A DNA stretch of 64,000 bases from Abyssibacter profundi (GTDB lineage: Bacteria; Pseudomonadota; Gammaproteobacteria; Nevskiales; OUC007). The stretch spans positions 1-64,000 of the forward strand of contig NZ_QEQK01000013.1 in the NCBI RefSeq assembly GCF_003151135.1, in the 5' to 3' direction. Shown one piece after another: positions 52,315-62,833 of the stretch (positions within the stretch are counted from its first letter, which is position 1; each line of letters starts with the position of its first letter). The position numbers were made by a program, and so were the translations under genes. A model generated the notes under the pieces. The model had not been told where the DNA came from. It was given only the letters and a program-made list of their open reading frames with translations, and did no database searches.

Positions 52315-53477
52315 TCACAGGCCGCGCAGCATGCGTTCAGAGGCATACATCCGAGCCGTGGCGATGACGCAAACCAGCCCCAGCCCCACCACGGTGGCCG
52401 TGGCCACAGCCCAGGACAGCGGGTCCGGCGACAGCTCCCGCAATGCATCGCCCAGTAGCTGCTGTTGACCCAGTACCGGGACGGCAAACATCCAGGGTTC
52501 GGCATCTAGCTGCAGAAAACTCACCGCCATGGCGGGCACCATGGGGACGAACATCAACAGCGACAGATACGTCTGCGCCTCTTTGAACGACTTCGCGTAG
52601 CTGGAGGCCAGCATCTGCAACCCGGCGGCCAACAGGGACAGCGGTGCGATGAGTGCGAACATGGTCAGCATCGACATCGGCGTGGGCTGATAGCGAATGC
52701 CCAGCTCGCCCAGCGGCGCCATGGGCAACAGCAGGCCCATGGCGGTGAGCGTCAACGCCACGCCCAACAGCCCGAACAGCGCCGCGACCAGCCACTTGCC
52801 GACGACCAGCGCCAGCGGCGACACCGGCTGGACCAGCAGGGCCTCTAGCGACCGTCGTTCCCGCTCACCGGCAGTGGCGTCGATGCTGACATGCATGCTG
52901 CCGAAGAAGGCGGCAATCAATACGAAGACCTGGAAGCCGCTCAGCACCAGCGCCGCGCGGTCGGCGCGGCTGGCGACATCACGGCGCTGGGTGAGCACCG
53001 GTTGCGCGGCCTGGGGCGATACGCCGAGAGCCATGAGGCGCAGGCTGGCCAGCTCGCCGCTCCAGGCCGCGATGGTTTGTTCCACGCGGCGCGTGGCGCT
53101 TTGGCTGCTGGTGCGCGAACTGTCATGGAGCAGCTCGATATGGGCCGGCTGGCCGGCGCGCATCCGCCGCCGGAAGTCATCGACGGGTCGCAGGATCACG
53201 TCGTGGTCGCCCACGGCCTGCTCTGCATCGATGTCCGGGGCCAGTGTCTCCAGGCGGTAGCCCGCCTCGCGCAGGTGTTGGGCCAGGCCCGGCGCCCGAT
53301 CGATGTGCTGCACGGTGACCTGCTGCTCGTTCCGGGTCTCGTTTTCCACCAGCGCCGTGAACGCGGCCAGCATCATCACCGGCCCCATGAGGGCATAGCC
53401 GACCAAGGTCATAATCGACCGCGGATCCCGGCGAGCATCGATGAACTCCTTGGTGGCCACGGCCCAGAGTTGGCGCA

Positions 53478-53481
<4 letters not shown>
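52315..53481 (-). CDS. ABC-2-type exporter permease, NatB-like
   Basis: The predicted product has 388 residues. An N-terminal transmembrane helix (TLVGYALMGPVMMLAAFTALV) is followed by a long extracytoplasmic loop (about residues 45-185) and five more helices. The signature region ATAGERERRSLEALLVQPVSPLALVVGKWLVAALFGLLGVALTL is the ABC-2 transporter motif seen in sodium-exporter NatB-like permeases. It partners the ATPase gene upstream, which it overlaps by 4 bases. The substrate could be Na+ or a hydrophobic compound. Confidence 0.9.
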
Positions 53482-54208
<727 letters not shown>

Positions 54209-54212
<4 letters not shown>

Positions 54213-55612
54213 TCGGGAAGCTCCGGTCCAGTGGCGTCAATAAAAAATGCCTTGGGCTGGATGTCCGCCACGCAGCGGGTATCCAGTGATTGGGGGTCCG
54301 CCGTGTCGATAAAGCGGGAGGTCAGTTCGGCGATACAGCCTCGGCGGCTGGCAATATGCGCAGCGCCAGCGACTTCCAGCACGCGGCTATTGGACAGCGT
54401 CCGCGCGGCCTGGTGGGCGGTGTACGGCGGTGTGACCGGGTCCCACTGTCCGGCAATCAGCAGGCTGGGGATGTCGCTGGTCACCGGTTCGTGGAAGTCG
54501 GGTGCCACGGCGTGTCGGGGCCAGACCGAACAGGCGGTCATCCAGAATTTGAATACCTGGTCTCCCATAAACGATGTCCGTTCGGCTGCACTGATGTCGG
54601 CAGCCTCAAGCCGGCCGATGTCCTCCGAGCACAAAACCGACAGCATCATCCCGAAGGCGATGTCATCCAGCATGCCGCTGTTAAAGGCCTCTGCCGCTGC
54701 ATGCAACGGCGCGTAACGGCCCTCGAATGCCTGGATGATGGTGTACGGGAGCACGCGAATCATCGCATCGCTGTACAGCATGCCGCGGAGGGCCGAACCC
54801 GCACGCAGCGCGTTGAATGACTCCTCGCGGGTGGCGCCGGTGAGCGGATGCGCCAGGTCGGCCGCGAACGGCCGGGCATCCAAACGGTTCATCAGGGTGT
54901 CGAAGCGTCGCGGCAGCGCCGGGAAAGCTTCCGAACAGCCGGTTTCGTCTGCACAGGCCTGAAACACACGCGTTAGCGCCTGTTGCGCATCGGCGCCCAT
55001 GTGGGCGCCAATGGTCCAGTCCGTGGGCGCGACCGAATCCAGGGTGAGGGTTCGGGTGTGCGCCGGATAGCGGCGGGCGTAGACCAGTGCGGCCCGCGTG
55101 CCCCAGGACCCGCCCCAGAGATTGAGTGTCGGTGCCGCCAGTGCTTGGCGTAGCCGATCCAGATCATCGGCCACGGCCTCGCTGCCATAGGCGGTCAGGT
55201 CCGTATCCAGCTGATCACGACAGGCCACGGTCTCGGCCACGATGCGCTCGCGGTCGTCGGCGAAGTCGTCATCTTCGAAGGGACAGGCCAGCTTGTTGGA
55301 TGAACCGGTGCCACGCGGGTCGATGATGACAATGTCGCGGTCGACATTGGCGTCGCGCAGCAGACCACCCGCCATCGCGGCGATGGAGCGCCCGGATTGT
55401 CCGGGCCCGCCGGGGATCACGACAATCGGATCGGGCGCGGGGGTGGCGGACTGTGCCGGTAGCCGGACAAAGGCCAGCGGCAGCTGCTCGCCGTCGGGCT
55501 CGGCGTGATGCAGGGGCACCGACAGCTCGCCGCATTCCACGCGGCTACCCAGCCCGTCGACAAAGCAGGGGGAGGTCAGGCCGGTCGCGGCCAGGGCCAG
55601 TATCGAAAACAC
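54209..55612 (-). CDS. Exported alpha/beta hydrolase with TAP-like C-terminal domain
   Basis: The predicted product has 467 residues from GTG 55612, with AAAGGA eight bases upstream; longer in-frame starts lack a signal peptide. Signal peptide (VFSILALAATGLTSPCF), then the alpha/beta-hydrolase core: IVVIPGGPGQSGRS (oxyanion HGGPG-like), IVIIDPRGTGSS, LNLWGGSWGTRAALVYARRYP (nucleophile Ser in GGSWG), and the TAP-like C-terminal domain with IPSLLIAGQWDPVTPP (Asp) and EVAGAAHIASRRGC (His). These resemble proline iminopeptidases and tripeptidyl aminopeptidases. It probably cleaves small peptides in the periplasm and is first in the operon with the NatAB-like exporter and the sigma factor. Confidence 0.92.
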
Positions 55613-55835
55613 GCGGCGATCCTTTGGGGGAGATACCTCGCTAGTGTGCGGTGGGCTCGGATTTATTACATCCGGGTGCGACGAGCCGCAGCGCCCATCG
55701 CCCGGCGCGGGCGGGATCGTGGTGTCCATGCCGCCGGGCGGTCACAATACGCGCCTTGATGAGCGCCCTGTCTGCCATGACCGCCCCGCCCTGTTCCACG
55801 GCCCCTGTCCGGGGCCTGCACTGCTGGCTCCTGCC

Positions 55836-56729
55836 ATGAGCGCGGCGCCTATTGGTGTCTTCGACTCGGGCGTGGGCGGGCTGTCGGTCCTGCGACATAT
55901 TCATCGCATGCTGCCCTCCGAATCGCTGATCTATGTCGCCGATTCCGCCTATGCGCCCTACGGTGATCGCAGTAGCGAGGAGATCCACGCGCGGGCGCAT
56001 GCGATTTGCCGGTTCCTGATCGACCAGGGTGCCCGCGCCATCGTCGTGGCCTGCAACACGGCCACGGCGGTGGCCGTGGCATCGCTGCGAGCAACCTTCG
56101 ATTTACCCATCGTGGCCATGGAGCCGGCGATCAAGCCCGCGGCGGCGCTGACACAAACCGGGGTGGTGGCTGTGCTGGCGACCCAGCGCACGCTGGCCAG
56201 CCAGCAAATCGAGCGGCTAGTTCAGCGACATGCCCAAGGCTGCCGCGTACTGCTTCAGCCCTGTCCGGGGTTTGTCGATCAGGTGGAGCGAGGGGAGCTG
56301 ACCGGTGCCCGGACCCGCCGGCTGGTCGCCGACACCCTGCAGCCGCTACTGGATGCGGGCATCGACGTCCTGGTGCTGGGGTGTACCCACTACCCGTTCC
56401 TGCTGCCGGCGATTCGCGCCGTGGTCGGCGAGGACCTGACCATCATCGACCCGGCCGAGGCGGTGACCCAGGAGTTGCAACGGCGACTGACCGGCCACCG
56501 GAGCGCTGCCGAGCGTGCCGTCGGGCCCGCGACGTTGCGGTTTTACACCACCGGCTCGATTGCGACAGTGGGTCCGGTGCTGGACGCCCTGTGGGGGCGA
56601 CCGGCGCAGCTGTCCGGCTGTCTGGATGCCCAGACCGACACGGTGCAGGGCGCGTCACCGGCAAGGGCGTCCGCCGAAGGAACAAGCGCGCCACCGCCGC
56701 ACTCAAGTTGCCCGGATGGCGGCCGATAA
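55836..56729 (+). CDS. murI: Glutamate racemase MurI
   Basis: The predicted product has 297 residues from ATG 55836; longer in-frame starts are not conserved. PIGVFDSGVGGLSVLRHI, YVADSAYAPYGDRSSEEI, IVVACNTATAVAVASLR (first catalytic Cys) and LVLGCTHYPFLLPAI (second catalytic Cys) are the standard motifs. It interconverts L- and D-glutamate for peptidoglycan in the cytosol. The C-terminal 40 residues after ALWGRPAQLSGCL form a low-complexity Ser/Pro/Ala tail that exceeds the usual length. The 223 bases upstream, toward the divergent hydrolase, contain the promoters. Confidence 0.95.
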   Translation: MSAAPIGVFDSGVGGLSVLRHIHRMLPSESLIYVADSAYAPYGDRSSEEIHARAHAICRFLIDQGARAIVVACNTATAVAVASLRATFDLPIVAMEPAIKPAAALTQTGVVAVLATQRTLASQQIERLVQRHAQGCRVLLQPCPGFVDQVERGELTGARTRRLVADTLQPLLDAGIDVLVLGCTHYPFLLPAIRAVVGEDLTIIDPAEAVTQELQRRLTGHRSAAERAVGPATLRFYTTGSIATVGPVLDALWGRPAQLSGCLDAQTDTVQGASPARASAEGTSAPPPHSSCPDGGR

Positions 56730-56759
56730 CCCCGGACAAGCCCCCGTCCGGAGTCCGTC

Positions 56760-57164
56760 ATGGACAAAGCCATTGCTGCCGTCGCCACGGTGCGCAACGC
56801 GATCATCGATACCGTCAACGAGCTTTGCATTCCCGCTGGCGGGTGTATTCATCTGGCCACGCTTAAAGCGCACATCGGCGGTCTACGGGTGCGCAAGGAC
56901 GACTACACCGACGCGCTGTCTTCACTCGTGCATCAGGGGGTGTTCACCACCGAGGTCGATGGTGAGGGGCTATTGCTGCAACTGACCGAGGTGGGGGCCG
57001 ATGTCGTCTACGCCCCGCCATCGCTGGTTCGGCCCATGGACTGGATCGCCGCGTTTCGCACGCTCAAGGCGCAGCGTGAATTTCTGCGTCGTCCTGCCGC
57101 CAATGACGGTCCGGTGTACGGACGGCGCGCCAATGACCAGCCGTTGTCCGTCAGCGCGTATTAG
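56760..57164 (+). CDS. Hypothetical protein (possible winged-helix)
   Basis: The predicted product has 134 residues. Features visible: VRNAIIDTVNELCIPAGGCIHLATLKAHIGGLRVRKDDYTDALSSLVHQGVFTTEVDGEGLLLQLTEVGADVVY, an alpha-rich pattern with a beta hairpin that resembles a winged-helix fold, and a basic tail. No catalytic motif is evident. It starts 31 bases after murI on the same strand and overlaps the end of the convergent StpA-like gene by 14 bases. I do not recognise the family. Confidence 0.7.
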   Translation: MDKAIAAVATVRNAIIDTVNELCIPAGGCIHLATLKAHIGGLRVRKDDYTDALSSLVHQGVFTTEVDGEGLLLQLTEVGADVVYAPPSLVRPMDWIAAFRTLKAQREFLRRPAANDGPVYGRRANDQPLSVSAY

Positions 57165-58410
57165 TGGCAGCCGCCAGGGCGCAGAACCAGTTCACATACT
57201 GCACATGCCCGCCGGGCATGATGAGGTTGGGCCGGAGCGGGTCCTCGGGGTCGCAAAGCCCGCTCATGGCTTCGATCGGTACGACATCGGCGTCCGGGTC
57301 CAGCGTGTCGGTTTGGACGCCGGGGCGACGTACCTCGCCGCCGCTGCTGTCCACGAAGATCACGATATTGCCCGTCTCAAAGCGCTGCCCCAGATCCTGA
57401 ACCAGGGTCAGAAATCCACGATCGCTGCCACCCCGTTGCCATTGGCCGCTGTCGTCCGGGGTGGAGGTCAGCGTATCGCCGACGCCGACAATGCGCGGCA
57501 TCAAGGCCGGGTCGAAGCGCTGCACAGCGAGTTCGATTAATGATGGGTGATCGGCCGGTGCTTCACGGGCGTTGAAATCCTCACCCAGGGGGTATTGGCC
57601 GGTGCGGCTGAAGTAGTAGTGATTCAGCAGCACGAGCACCCCGGCTTCCTTGACCGCGCCACGCAGCATGAACTGAAAGTCCGTGGTGCCGGCATGGTGA
57701 TCGTCGGCCCATTGGATGCGTTCGCCCCCCTTTGCATCCCGGCCCATGTTCGGCGCGTAGTGGACGAAAAAGCTGTCACCGAGTCCGGATTGATCGGCAC
57801 GTTCCAGCAAGGCCTGCATGAACTGCTGCACGGCAACCTGGGCCTGTCGGTAGGTTTCCGCGTCGTCGGTAAACCGATGATGCAAGGGGTTGAGATTCAG
57901 CGTCGGCGAAGCCGCGTTGTCCAGCACACAGACTTCGGCCAGTGCCAGGGCTTCGGGTTCTTGCAGTCGGAACGGTGGTTGGGTCAGCAAATCGGTGAGA
58001 AAACGCAGTGCCCGCTCGGGAAACGCCGCGAGGAAACGATGCTCGGCGTCCGAAACGCCGGGATGGGTCACCTGACCATAGCGGTCCTGCGACTGCACGC
58101 CGCCGGCTGCCAGTCCGGGCAGATAAAGCCCTTCGAGGCCGGCCTGGTCCGGATCATCCAAGGCCGCATCGACAATCGCGTTTACGCCGCGCCGGCCGAT
58201 GTGTTCTCCATTGGTCAATACGTAGAACCGGCCATCGAGGACGTGTGCGGCCTCGACATAGCCGCGTTCCAGTGTTCGCGTCAGCGGGTCGCGGACCAGC
58301 CCCATGCAAACGCCATCGAGATCCTGAATGATCAGAAAGGCCTCGCTGGCCAACAGGGTTTGCCGGAAGCGCTCAGCGTCTAAGGTGCAGGTCGGAAGCA
58401 GATCGTGCAT
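57151..58410 (-). CDS. stpA: Glucosylglycerol-3-phosphate phosphatase, StpA-like
   Basis: The predicted product has 419 residues from ATG 58410; a longer in-frame start at 58506 has no conserved sequence. The chain follows cyanobacterial StpA from end to end: LIIQDLDGVCMGLVRDPLTR (nucleophile motif, DxDG), RFYVLTNGEHIGRRGVNAIVD, EGLYLPGLAAGGVQSQDRYG, VLDNAASPTLNLNPL, DSFFVHYAPNMGRDAKGGERIQWA, DFQFMLRGAVKEAGVLVLLNHYYFSRTGQYPLGEDF and MPRIVGVGDTLTS with RGGSDRGFL. It removes phosphate from glucosylglycerol phosphate, the last step of glucosylglycerol osmolyte synthesis. The partner synthase (ggpS) is not in this window. Confidence 0.9.
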   Translation of the reverse strand: MHDLLPTCTLDAERFRQTLLASEAFLIIQDLDGVCMGLVRDPLTRTLERGYVEAAHVLDGRFYVLTNGEHIGRRGVNAIVDAALDDPDQAGLEGLYLPGLAAGGVQSQDRYGQVTHPGVSDAEHRFLAAFPERALRFLTDLLTQPPFRLQEPEALALAEVCVLDNAASPTLNLNPLHHRFTDDAETYRQAQVAVQQFMQALLERADQSGLGDSFFVHYAPNMGRDAKGGERIQWADDHHAGTTDFQFMLRGAVKEAGVLVLLNHYYFSRTGQYPLGEDFNAREAPADHPSLIELAVQRFDPALMPRIVGVGDTLTSTPDDSGQWQRGGSDRGFLTLVQDLGQRFETGNIVIFVDSSGGEVRRPGVQTDTLDPDADVVPIEAMSGLCDPEDPLRPNLIMPGGHVQYVNWFCALAAATNTR

Positions 58411-58461
58411 GGCGAAATGGTAACGCGGCGGGCGGGCTGTCTTGAACGGGGCTGCGCATGC

Positions 58462-58502
58462 CATCGGTTCTACCGATGATCCATATCGAAACAACCGGTT
58501 GT
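58462..58502. promoter_or_regulatory. Inverted repeats in the stpA-katG divergent promoter region
   Basis: Two palindromes lie in the 187-base gap between leftward stpA and rightward katG: CATCGGT-TCT-ACCGATG at 58462-58478 (seven-base arms) and ACAACCGGTTGT at 58491-58502 (perfect). They could be operators for one or both genes. They do not match the spaced OxyR pattern, so the regulator is unknown. Confidence 0.5.
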
Positions 58503-58597
58503 ACATCGTCGCGGCCGATTAATAGTCTCCCAACACCAGCCTTTCAACGATGAATATCCAAGGCTGCCCCCTACTCATTCGTTCTGGGAGACGAATC

Positions 58598-60835
58598 ATG
58601 ATGTCAGTTGCATCAAAAGCTGCTGTTGCGTTGGGTATGGCCGCCGCCGTGGGTCTGCCCACGCTGGCTCCGTCCAGCGCATCGGCCCAAACGGCGAAGT
58701 CCAATCAATTCTGGTGGCCGGACACCATCAGCCTGACTCCGCTACGCCAGCAGGCCAGCGAGTCCAACCCCTACGGCGAGGACTTCGACTACGCCGCCGC
58801 GTTCGCCGAGCTGGATCTGGACGCCGTTAAGGCCGATCTCGAAGCCGTGATGAAGGATTCGCAGGACTGGTGGCCTGCCGACTACGGTCACTACGGTCCC
58901 TTCTTCATCCGTATGGCTTGGCATAGCGCCGGTACCTATCGCTCGGCCGATGGTCGCGGTGGCGCCGGTGGCGGTCAGCAGCGTTTCGAGCCGCTGAACA
59001 GCTGGCCGGACAATGCCAACCTGGATAAGGCACGGCGGCTTTTGTGGCCGGTTAAGCAGAAGTACGGCCGCAACATCTCCTGGGCTGACCTGATGGTGCT
59101 GGCCGGGACGGTGGCGATGGAATCCATGGGCTTTAAGACCTTTGGCTTTGCCGGCGGTCGCACCGACGACTGGGAAGCCGATCTGGTGTACTGGGGGCCC
59201 GAGCGCAAGATGCTCGCCTCGGACCGTTTCCATGGTGACGGCAAGATCCAGGACCCGCTTGCTGCATCGCAGATGGGCCTGATCTACGTGAACCCCGAGG
59301 GACCGGGTGGCAAGCCTGATCCGGTCGCCGCCGCCAAGGTGATTCGGGAAGCCTTCGGCCGCATGGCCATGAACGACGAGGAAACGGTGGCGCTCATCGC
59401 TGGAGGTCACACCTTCGGCAAGGCGCATGGTGCCGCCAAGTCCTCGGACTGTGTCGGCCCGGAGCCGGCCGCCGAGTCGGTGGACAAGCAGGGATTCGGC
59501 TGGGAGAACCGCTGTGGTTCCGGCAAGGGTGCGGACACCTACACCAGTGGCCTGGAAGGTGCCTGGACCGCCAGTCCGGCCCAGTGGACGACCCAGTACC
59601 TGGACAATCTGTTCAACTTCGAATGGGAGCAGACCACCAGCCCGACGGGCCACATCCAGTGGGTACCGAAGAATGCCGATCAGCTGAAGTTTGTCCCGGA
59701 CGCACATGATCCGACCAAGCGCCACGCGCCGATCATGTTCACGACAGATTTGTCGCTGAAGTTCGATCCGGTTTACCGCGAGATTTCGCAGCGGTTCCGC
59801 AAGAACCCAGAGGCATTCGAGCTGGCCTTTGCCAAGGCCTGGTTCAAGCTGACCCACCGCGACATGGGTCCGCGCGCCCGCTACATCGGTGACAGCGTGC
59901 CGGACGAGGTGTTGCTGTGGCAGGACCCGGTCCCCGCGGTGGACACTCCGCTGATCGAAGCCAAGGACATCGCCAAGCTGAAGAAGGCGATTCTCGATTC
60001 CGGGCTGACCGTGGGCGAATTGGTGCGCACGGCCTGGGCCTCGGCGGCGAGCTACCGTGGCTCAGACATGCGCGGTGGTGCTAATGGCGCCCGTGTTCGC
60101 CTGGCGCCGCAGAAAGACTGGGCCGTGAACAACCCGGCTGAGCTGCAGAAGGTGCTGACGACCCTGGGCGAGATTCGTGACGACTTCAACGGCGGTTTCT
60201 TCCAGAAGAAGCAGGTGTCGATGGCCGACATGATCGTGCTGGGTGGTGCAGCGGCCATTGAGCAGGCCGCCAAGGCCGCGGGTCACGATGTGACGGTGCC
60301 GTTCATCCCGGGACGGGCCGATGCCACCCAGGCACAAACCGATGTCGAGTCCTTCGCGGTGCTGGAGCCCAAGGCCGATGGGTTCCGCAACTACTACTCG
60401 GACGAGGCCTACCTGTCACCGGCACTCATGCTGGTTGATCGCGCGGCGTTGCTGGAACTGACCGTGCCAGAAATGACGGTGCTGGTCGGCGGAATGCGGG
60501 CATTGGGTGCCAACAGCCAGGGCGTGCAGCATGGTGTGTTCACCGATCGCGTCGGTCAGCTCAGCAATGACTACTTCGTGAATTTGCTCGATATGTCCAC
60601 ACGCTGGCAGCCTGCCAGCGACACGGATGGCCTCTATGAGGGCGTGGACCGCGCCACCGGACAGGTGAAATGGACCGCGACCCCGGTGGACTTGGTGTTT
60701 GGCTCGCATGCCGAGTTGCGGGCAGTGGCCGAGGTCTACGCGGCGAATGATGGCGAACGCCAGTTCGTCGAGGATTTCGTCAATGCCTGGGTCAAGGTGA
60801 TGCAGCTGGATCGCTTTGATCTGCGGCGCAGCTAA
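58598..60835 (+). CDS. katG: Catalase-peroxidase KatG with a signal peptide (periplasmic type)
   Basis: The predicted product has 745 residues from ATG 58598 (GGGAG seven bases upstream). The first 33 residues ([26 protein letters not shown]) form a signal peptide ending in SASAQ, not found in ordinary KatG. Catalytic features are intact: distal Arg-Trp-His in [12 protein letters not shown], the adduct Tyr in [11 protein letters not shown], the Met in [10 protein letters not shown], and proximal His in [13 protein letters not shown]. The inactive C-terminal domain is complete ([47 protein letters not shown]). It detoxifies peroxide in the periplasm, as the KatP/KatG2 types do. Confidence 0.95.
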   Translation: MMSVASKAAVALGMAAAVGLPTLAPSSASAQTAKSNQFWWPDTISLTPLRQQASESNPYGEDFDYAAAFAELDLDAVKADLEAVMKDSQDWWPADYGHYGPFFIRMAWHSAGTYRSADGRGGAGGGQQRFEPLNSWPDNANLDKARRLLWPVKQKYGRNISWADLMVLAGTVAMESMGFKTFGFAGGRTDDWEADLVYWGPERKMLASDRFHGDGKIQDPLAASQMGLIYVNPEGPGGKPDPVAAAKVIREAFGRMAMNDEETVALIAGGHTFGKAHGAAKSSDCVGPEPAAESVDKQGFGWENRCGSGKGADTYTSGLEGAWTASPAQWTTQYLDNLFNFEWEQTTSPTGHIQWVPKNADQLKFVPDAHDPTKRHAPIMFTTDLSLKFDPVYREISQRFRKNPEAFELAFAKAWFKLTHRDMGPRARYIGDSVPDEVLLWQDPVPAVDTPLIEAKDIAKLKKAILDSGLTVGELVRTAWASAASYRGSDMRGGANGARVRLAPQKDWAVNNPAELQKVLTTLGEIRDDFNGGFFQKKQVSMADMIVLGGAAAIEQAAKAAGHDVTVPFIPGRADATQAQTDVESFAVLEPKADGFRNYYSDEAYLSPALMLVDRAALLELTVPEMTVLVGGMRALGANSQGVQHGVFTDRVGQLSNDYFVNLLDMSTRWQPASDTDGLYEGVDRATGQVKWTATPVDLVFGSHAELRAVAEVYAANDGERQFVEDFVNAWVKVMQLDRFDLRRS

Positions 60836-60867
60836 CTCATCCAACCTGCTGTAAGCAGCGGATTGGT

Positions 60868-60903
60868 CGGGCGGGGTGCCACGCAAGGTGGCACCCCGCC
60901 CAG
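60868..60903. terminator. Bidirectional terminator between katG and the DUF2855 gene
   Basis: A perfect 14-base stem, GGGCGGGGTGCCAC / GTGGCACCCCGCCC, with a five-base GCAAG loop lies between the two convergent genes. It lacks a long T-run on either side. Confidence 0.75.
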
Positions 60904-60915
60904 TCGTTTCTGGCT

Positions 60916-62028
60916 TTACGCTGGTTGGGGTCGGACGATGTGACCCTGCTGTGGATCGATCCGGCCGTTAACCAGGGCCGCCACCAGCGACTGCGCGGCT
61001 GGCAATCCGCTGTGCTCCGTCAGCGTCAGACGTGAGTGTTGCGGGTCGCGCACGAAGTCGTAAAACGCCAGTTGCGCCTGATTGAACCGCCGCGTCACCT
61101 CGGCAGCCCCCCAGTCGGCGTTGCGTTTGCGAATCTGATACGGGGCGAAGTACAGCTCGGGTTTGGGGCCTGGTAACGCGGCCGCCTGTTCCGGGGTCAA
61201 GAAGTCCTGGGACTGTGCGGAGCCGGCAAAGCAGCTATAGGTCAGGTGTTGGTCGAAATGCTGGTGCACCTGCTGGCGTAGCGCCTGCCGACCGGAAAAA
61301 TCGACGTAAACCGTCGGCCGGGTGGCGTCCAGGTCGGATAAGCCGCCGTAATCCACTGATGTGTCATAACAGCCCAGGGCCTGGACAAAGGCCTGATGGC
61401 CGGCCGATGTCATCCCCGTTTGCCCCGGCGAGGCGTGGCGCAGGCAGAAGGCCGTGCCAAACGCGGTTTTGCTGGAGGCGCTGGAGTACAGCAGCTGCTC
61501 GGCGCCGAAAAACGCGTTGTCTTCGAGAAAGTCCGCCAGCATGAACGAGGTGATGAACAGCGGCCGGAGCAGGCACTGCAAATCCTCGGTCTCCGGTCGA
61601 TACGCCGCATCGGTGGTGCAGCGCTGGTACTGGTTATACGCCGAAGTGAGTGATTGGCGGTGCTTGCGACCATCGTAGAAACCCCGCTCGGTGACACGGA
61701 CGGGCTGCACGATGTCATGCGTGGCGATGGGCCAGTAGCCATAGTAGCGCTCGCCCTCCTCCACGCCGGGAACCGTCGAGCTCTCCACGGTGGCAAAGCC
61801 CCAGGCGGGCATATGCCCCCAGTCCGGGTCATCGGTCGGGAAAAAATCCCAGTAGCGCAGATGCGGCACGTCGCCAAAGGCCGCATAGGTAATATTGTTG
61901 CTGGTGACGGCGAGGCGATCGATGCGCAGCAGCACCTCCCCGGTCGACAAGGTGGGGCGCGAGCGCGAAGCGATGCGGGTCTGCGCCAGTTGGTCGCGTC
62001 GGGTCTGCAACTGCGTGATGGTGGTCAT
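60916..62028 (-). CDS. DUF2855-family protein
   Basis: The predicted product has 370 residues. The family signature is recognisable: LSTGEVLLRIDRLAVTSNNITYAAFGDVPHLRYWDFFPTDDPDWGHMPAWGFATVESSTVPGVEEGERYYGYWPIATH, and LRPLFITSFMLADFLEDNAFFGAEQLLYSSASSKTAFGTAFCL. The opening resembles the GroES-like part of medium-chain dehydrogenases and the SSASSKTAFG block a nucleotide-binding site, so it may be a remote MDR relative. Function is unknown. It is divergent from a TetR gene and next to katG. Confidence 0.88.
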   Translation of the reverse strand: MTTITQLQTRRDQLAQTRIASRSRPTLSTGEVLLRIDRLAVTSNNITYAAFGDVPHLRYWDFFPTDDPDWGHMPAWGFATVESSTVPGVEEGERYYGYWPIATHDIVQPVRVTERGFYDGRKHRQSLTSAYNQYQRCTTDAAYRPETEDLQCLLRPLFITSFMLADFLEDNAFFGAEQLLYSSASSKTAFGTAFCLRHASPGQTGMTSAGHQAFVQALGCYDTSVDYGGLSDLDATRPTVYVDFSGRQALRQQVHQHFDQHLTYSCFAGSAQSQDFLTPEQAAALPGPKPELYFAPYQIRKRNADWGAAEVTRRFNQAQLAFYDFVRDPQHSRLTLTEHSGLPAAQSLVAALVNGRIDPQQGHIVRPQPA

Positions 62029-62113
62029 TCGCCGGCCTCGGGGTTGTGGGCCAAGGGCCCATCTGCAATGGTCGATCTACTGTAAGCAACGGCGGTAGCC
62101 AGCGGGTTCGGAT

Positions 62114-62833
62114 ATGCGACAAGACGCCAGGACGCCGGCCCGCCCCCGGTCACGCCGCCCCCAGATCAGCCTGTTGCCACGGGCCGACAGCAAGCCACGC
62201 AAACGGCCGAAGCAGGCCCGGGCGCAGGTGACCGTGGAGGCTTTGTTCGAGGCCTTTGTTCGGATATGGCAACGCGACGGCTGGGACAAGCTGACGACGC
62301 GGGCCGTGGCCCTGGAAGCCGGCGTGGCCGTCGGCACCTTGTACGAGTACTTTCCCAACAAGCTGGCGCTGTACTCCGGCTATGTGCGCTACTGCATCGA
62401 GTCACTGATGGCGGCTGTTCAGGCGGCCGCAGTGGACCCAGAGGGGTTGAGCTGGCAGGCGCGGATACATCGCATGCTGCAGATTCTCTGCGGCCTGGAG
62501 AAACTGCCTCGCGTCTGGCTCAACGCCGACATGTATCTGCTTGAACCCCTTGTGGCCGAGCCCAAGCACCAGCGCCGTGCTCATGAGGAACTGCTGGGGC
62601 TTTGGCGTCGGGTGCTGGCGGCCTGCGAGGATCTGCCGCACCCGCCGTCGCCGCAGGCCATCGAGACCCTGCACCTGAGTGTTTGGGGAGGCCGTCGCTA
62701 CGCGATTGTTGTGGGTCTGTCGCCGGAAGAGACCCGGCGTTGGGCGCAGGGCCTGGAGCAGCAGTGCTTCGCCTATCTGGAGTCGCCACAGTCGGCCGAG
62801 CCCGCGCAAGCTTCCCGGCGCATGCGGCTTTAG
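62114..62833 (+). CDS. TetR-family transcriptional regulator
   Basis: The predicted product has 239 residues from ATG 62114. The N-terminus is a basic 35-residue extension (RQDARTPARPRSRRPQ...KPRKRPKQARAQ) before the HTH: VTVEALFEAFVRIWQRDGWDKLTTRAVALEAGVAVGTLYEYFPNKLALYSGYVRYC. It is divergent from the DUF2855 gene, with an 85-base gap that must hold the promoters, and ends in a 4-base convergent overlap with the MFS gene. It probably represses the DUF2855 gene and possibly others here. Confidence 0.92.
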   Translation: MRQDARTPARPRSRRPQISLLPRADSKPRKRPKQARAQVTVEALFEAFVRIWQRDGWDKLTTRAVALEAGVAVGTLYEYFPNKLALYSGYVRYCIESLMAAVQAAAVDPEGLSWQARIHRMLQILCGLEKLPRVWLNADMYLLEPLVAEPKHQRRAHEELLGLWRRVLAACEDLPHPPSPQAIETLHLSVWGGRRYAIVVGLSPEETRRWAQGLEQQCFAYLESPQSAEPAQASRRMRL

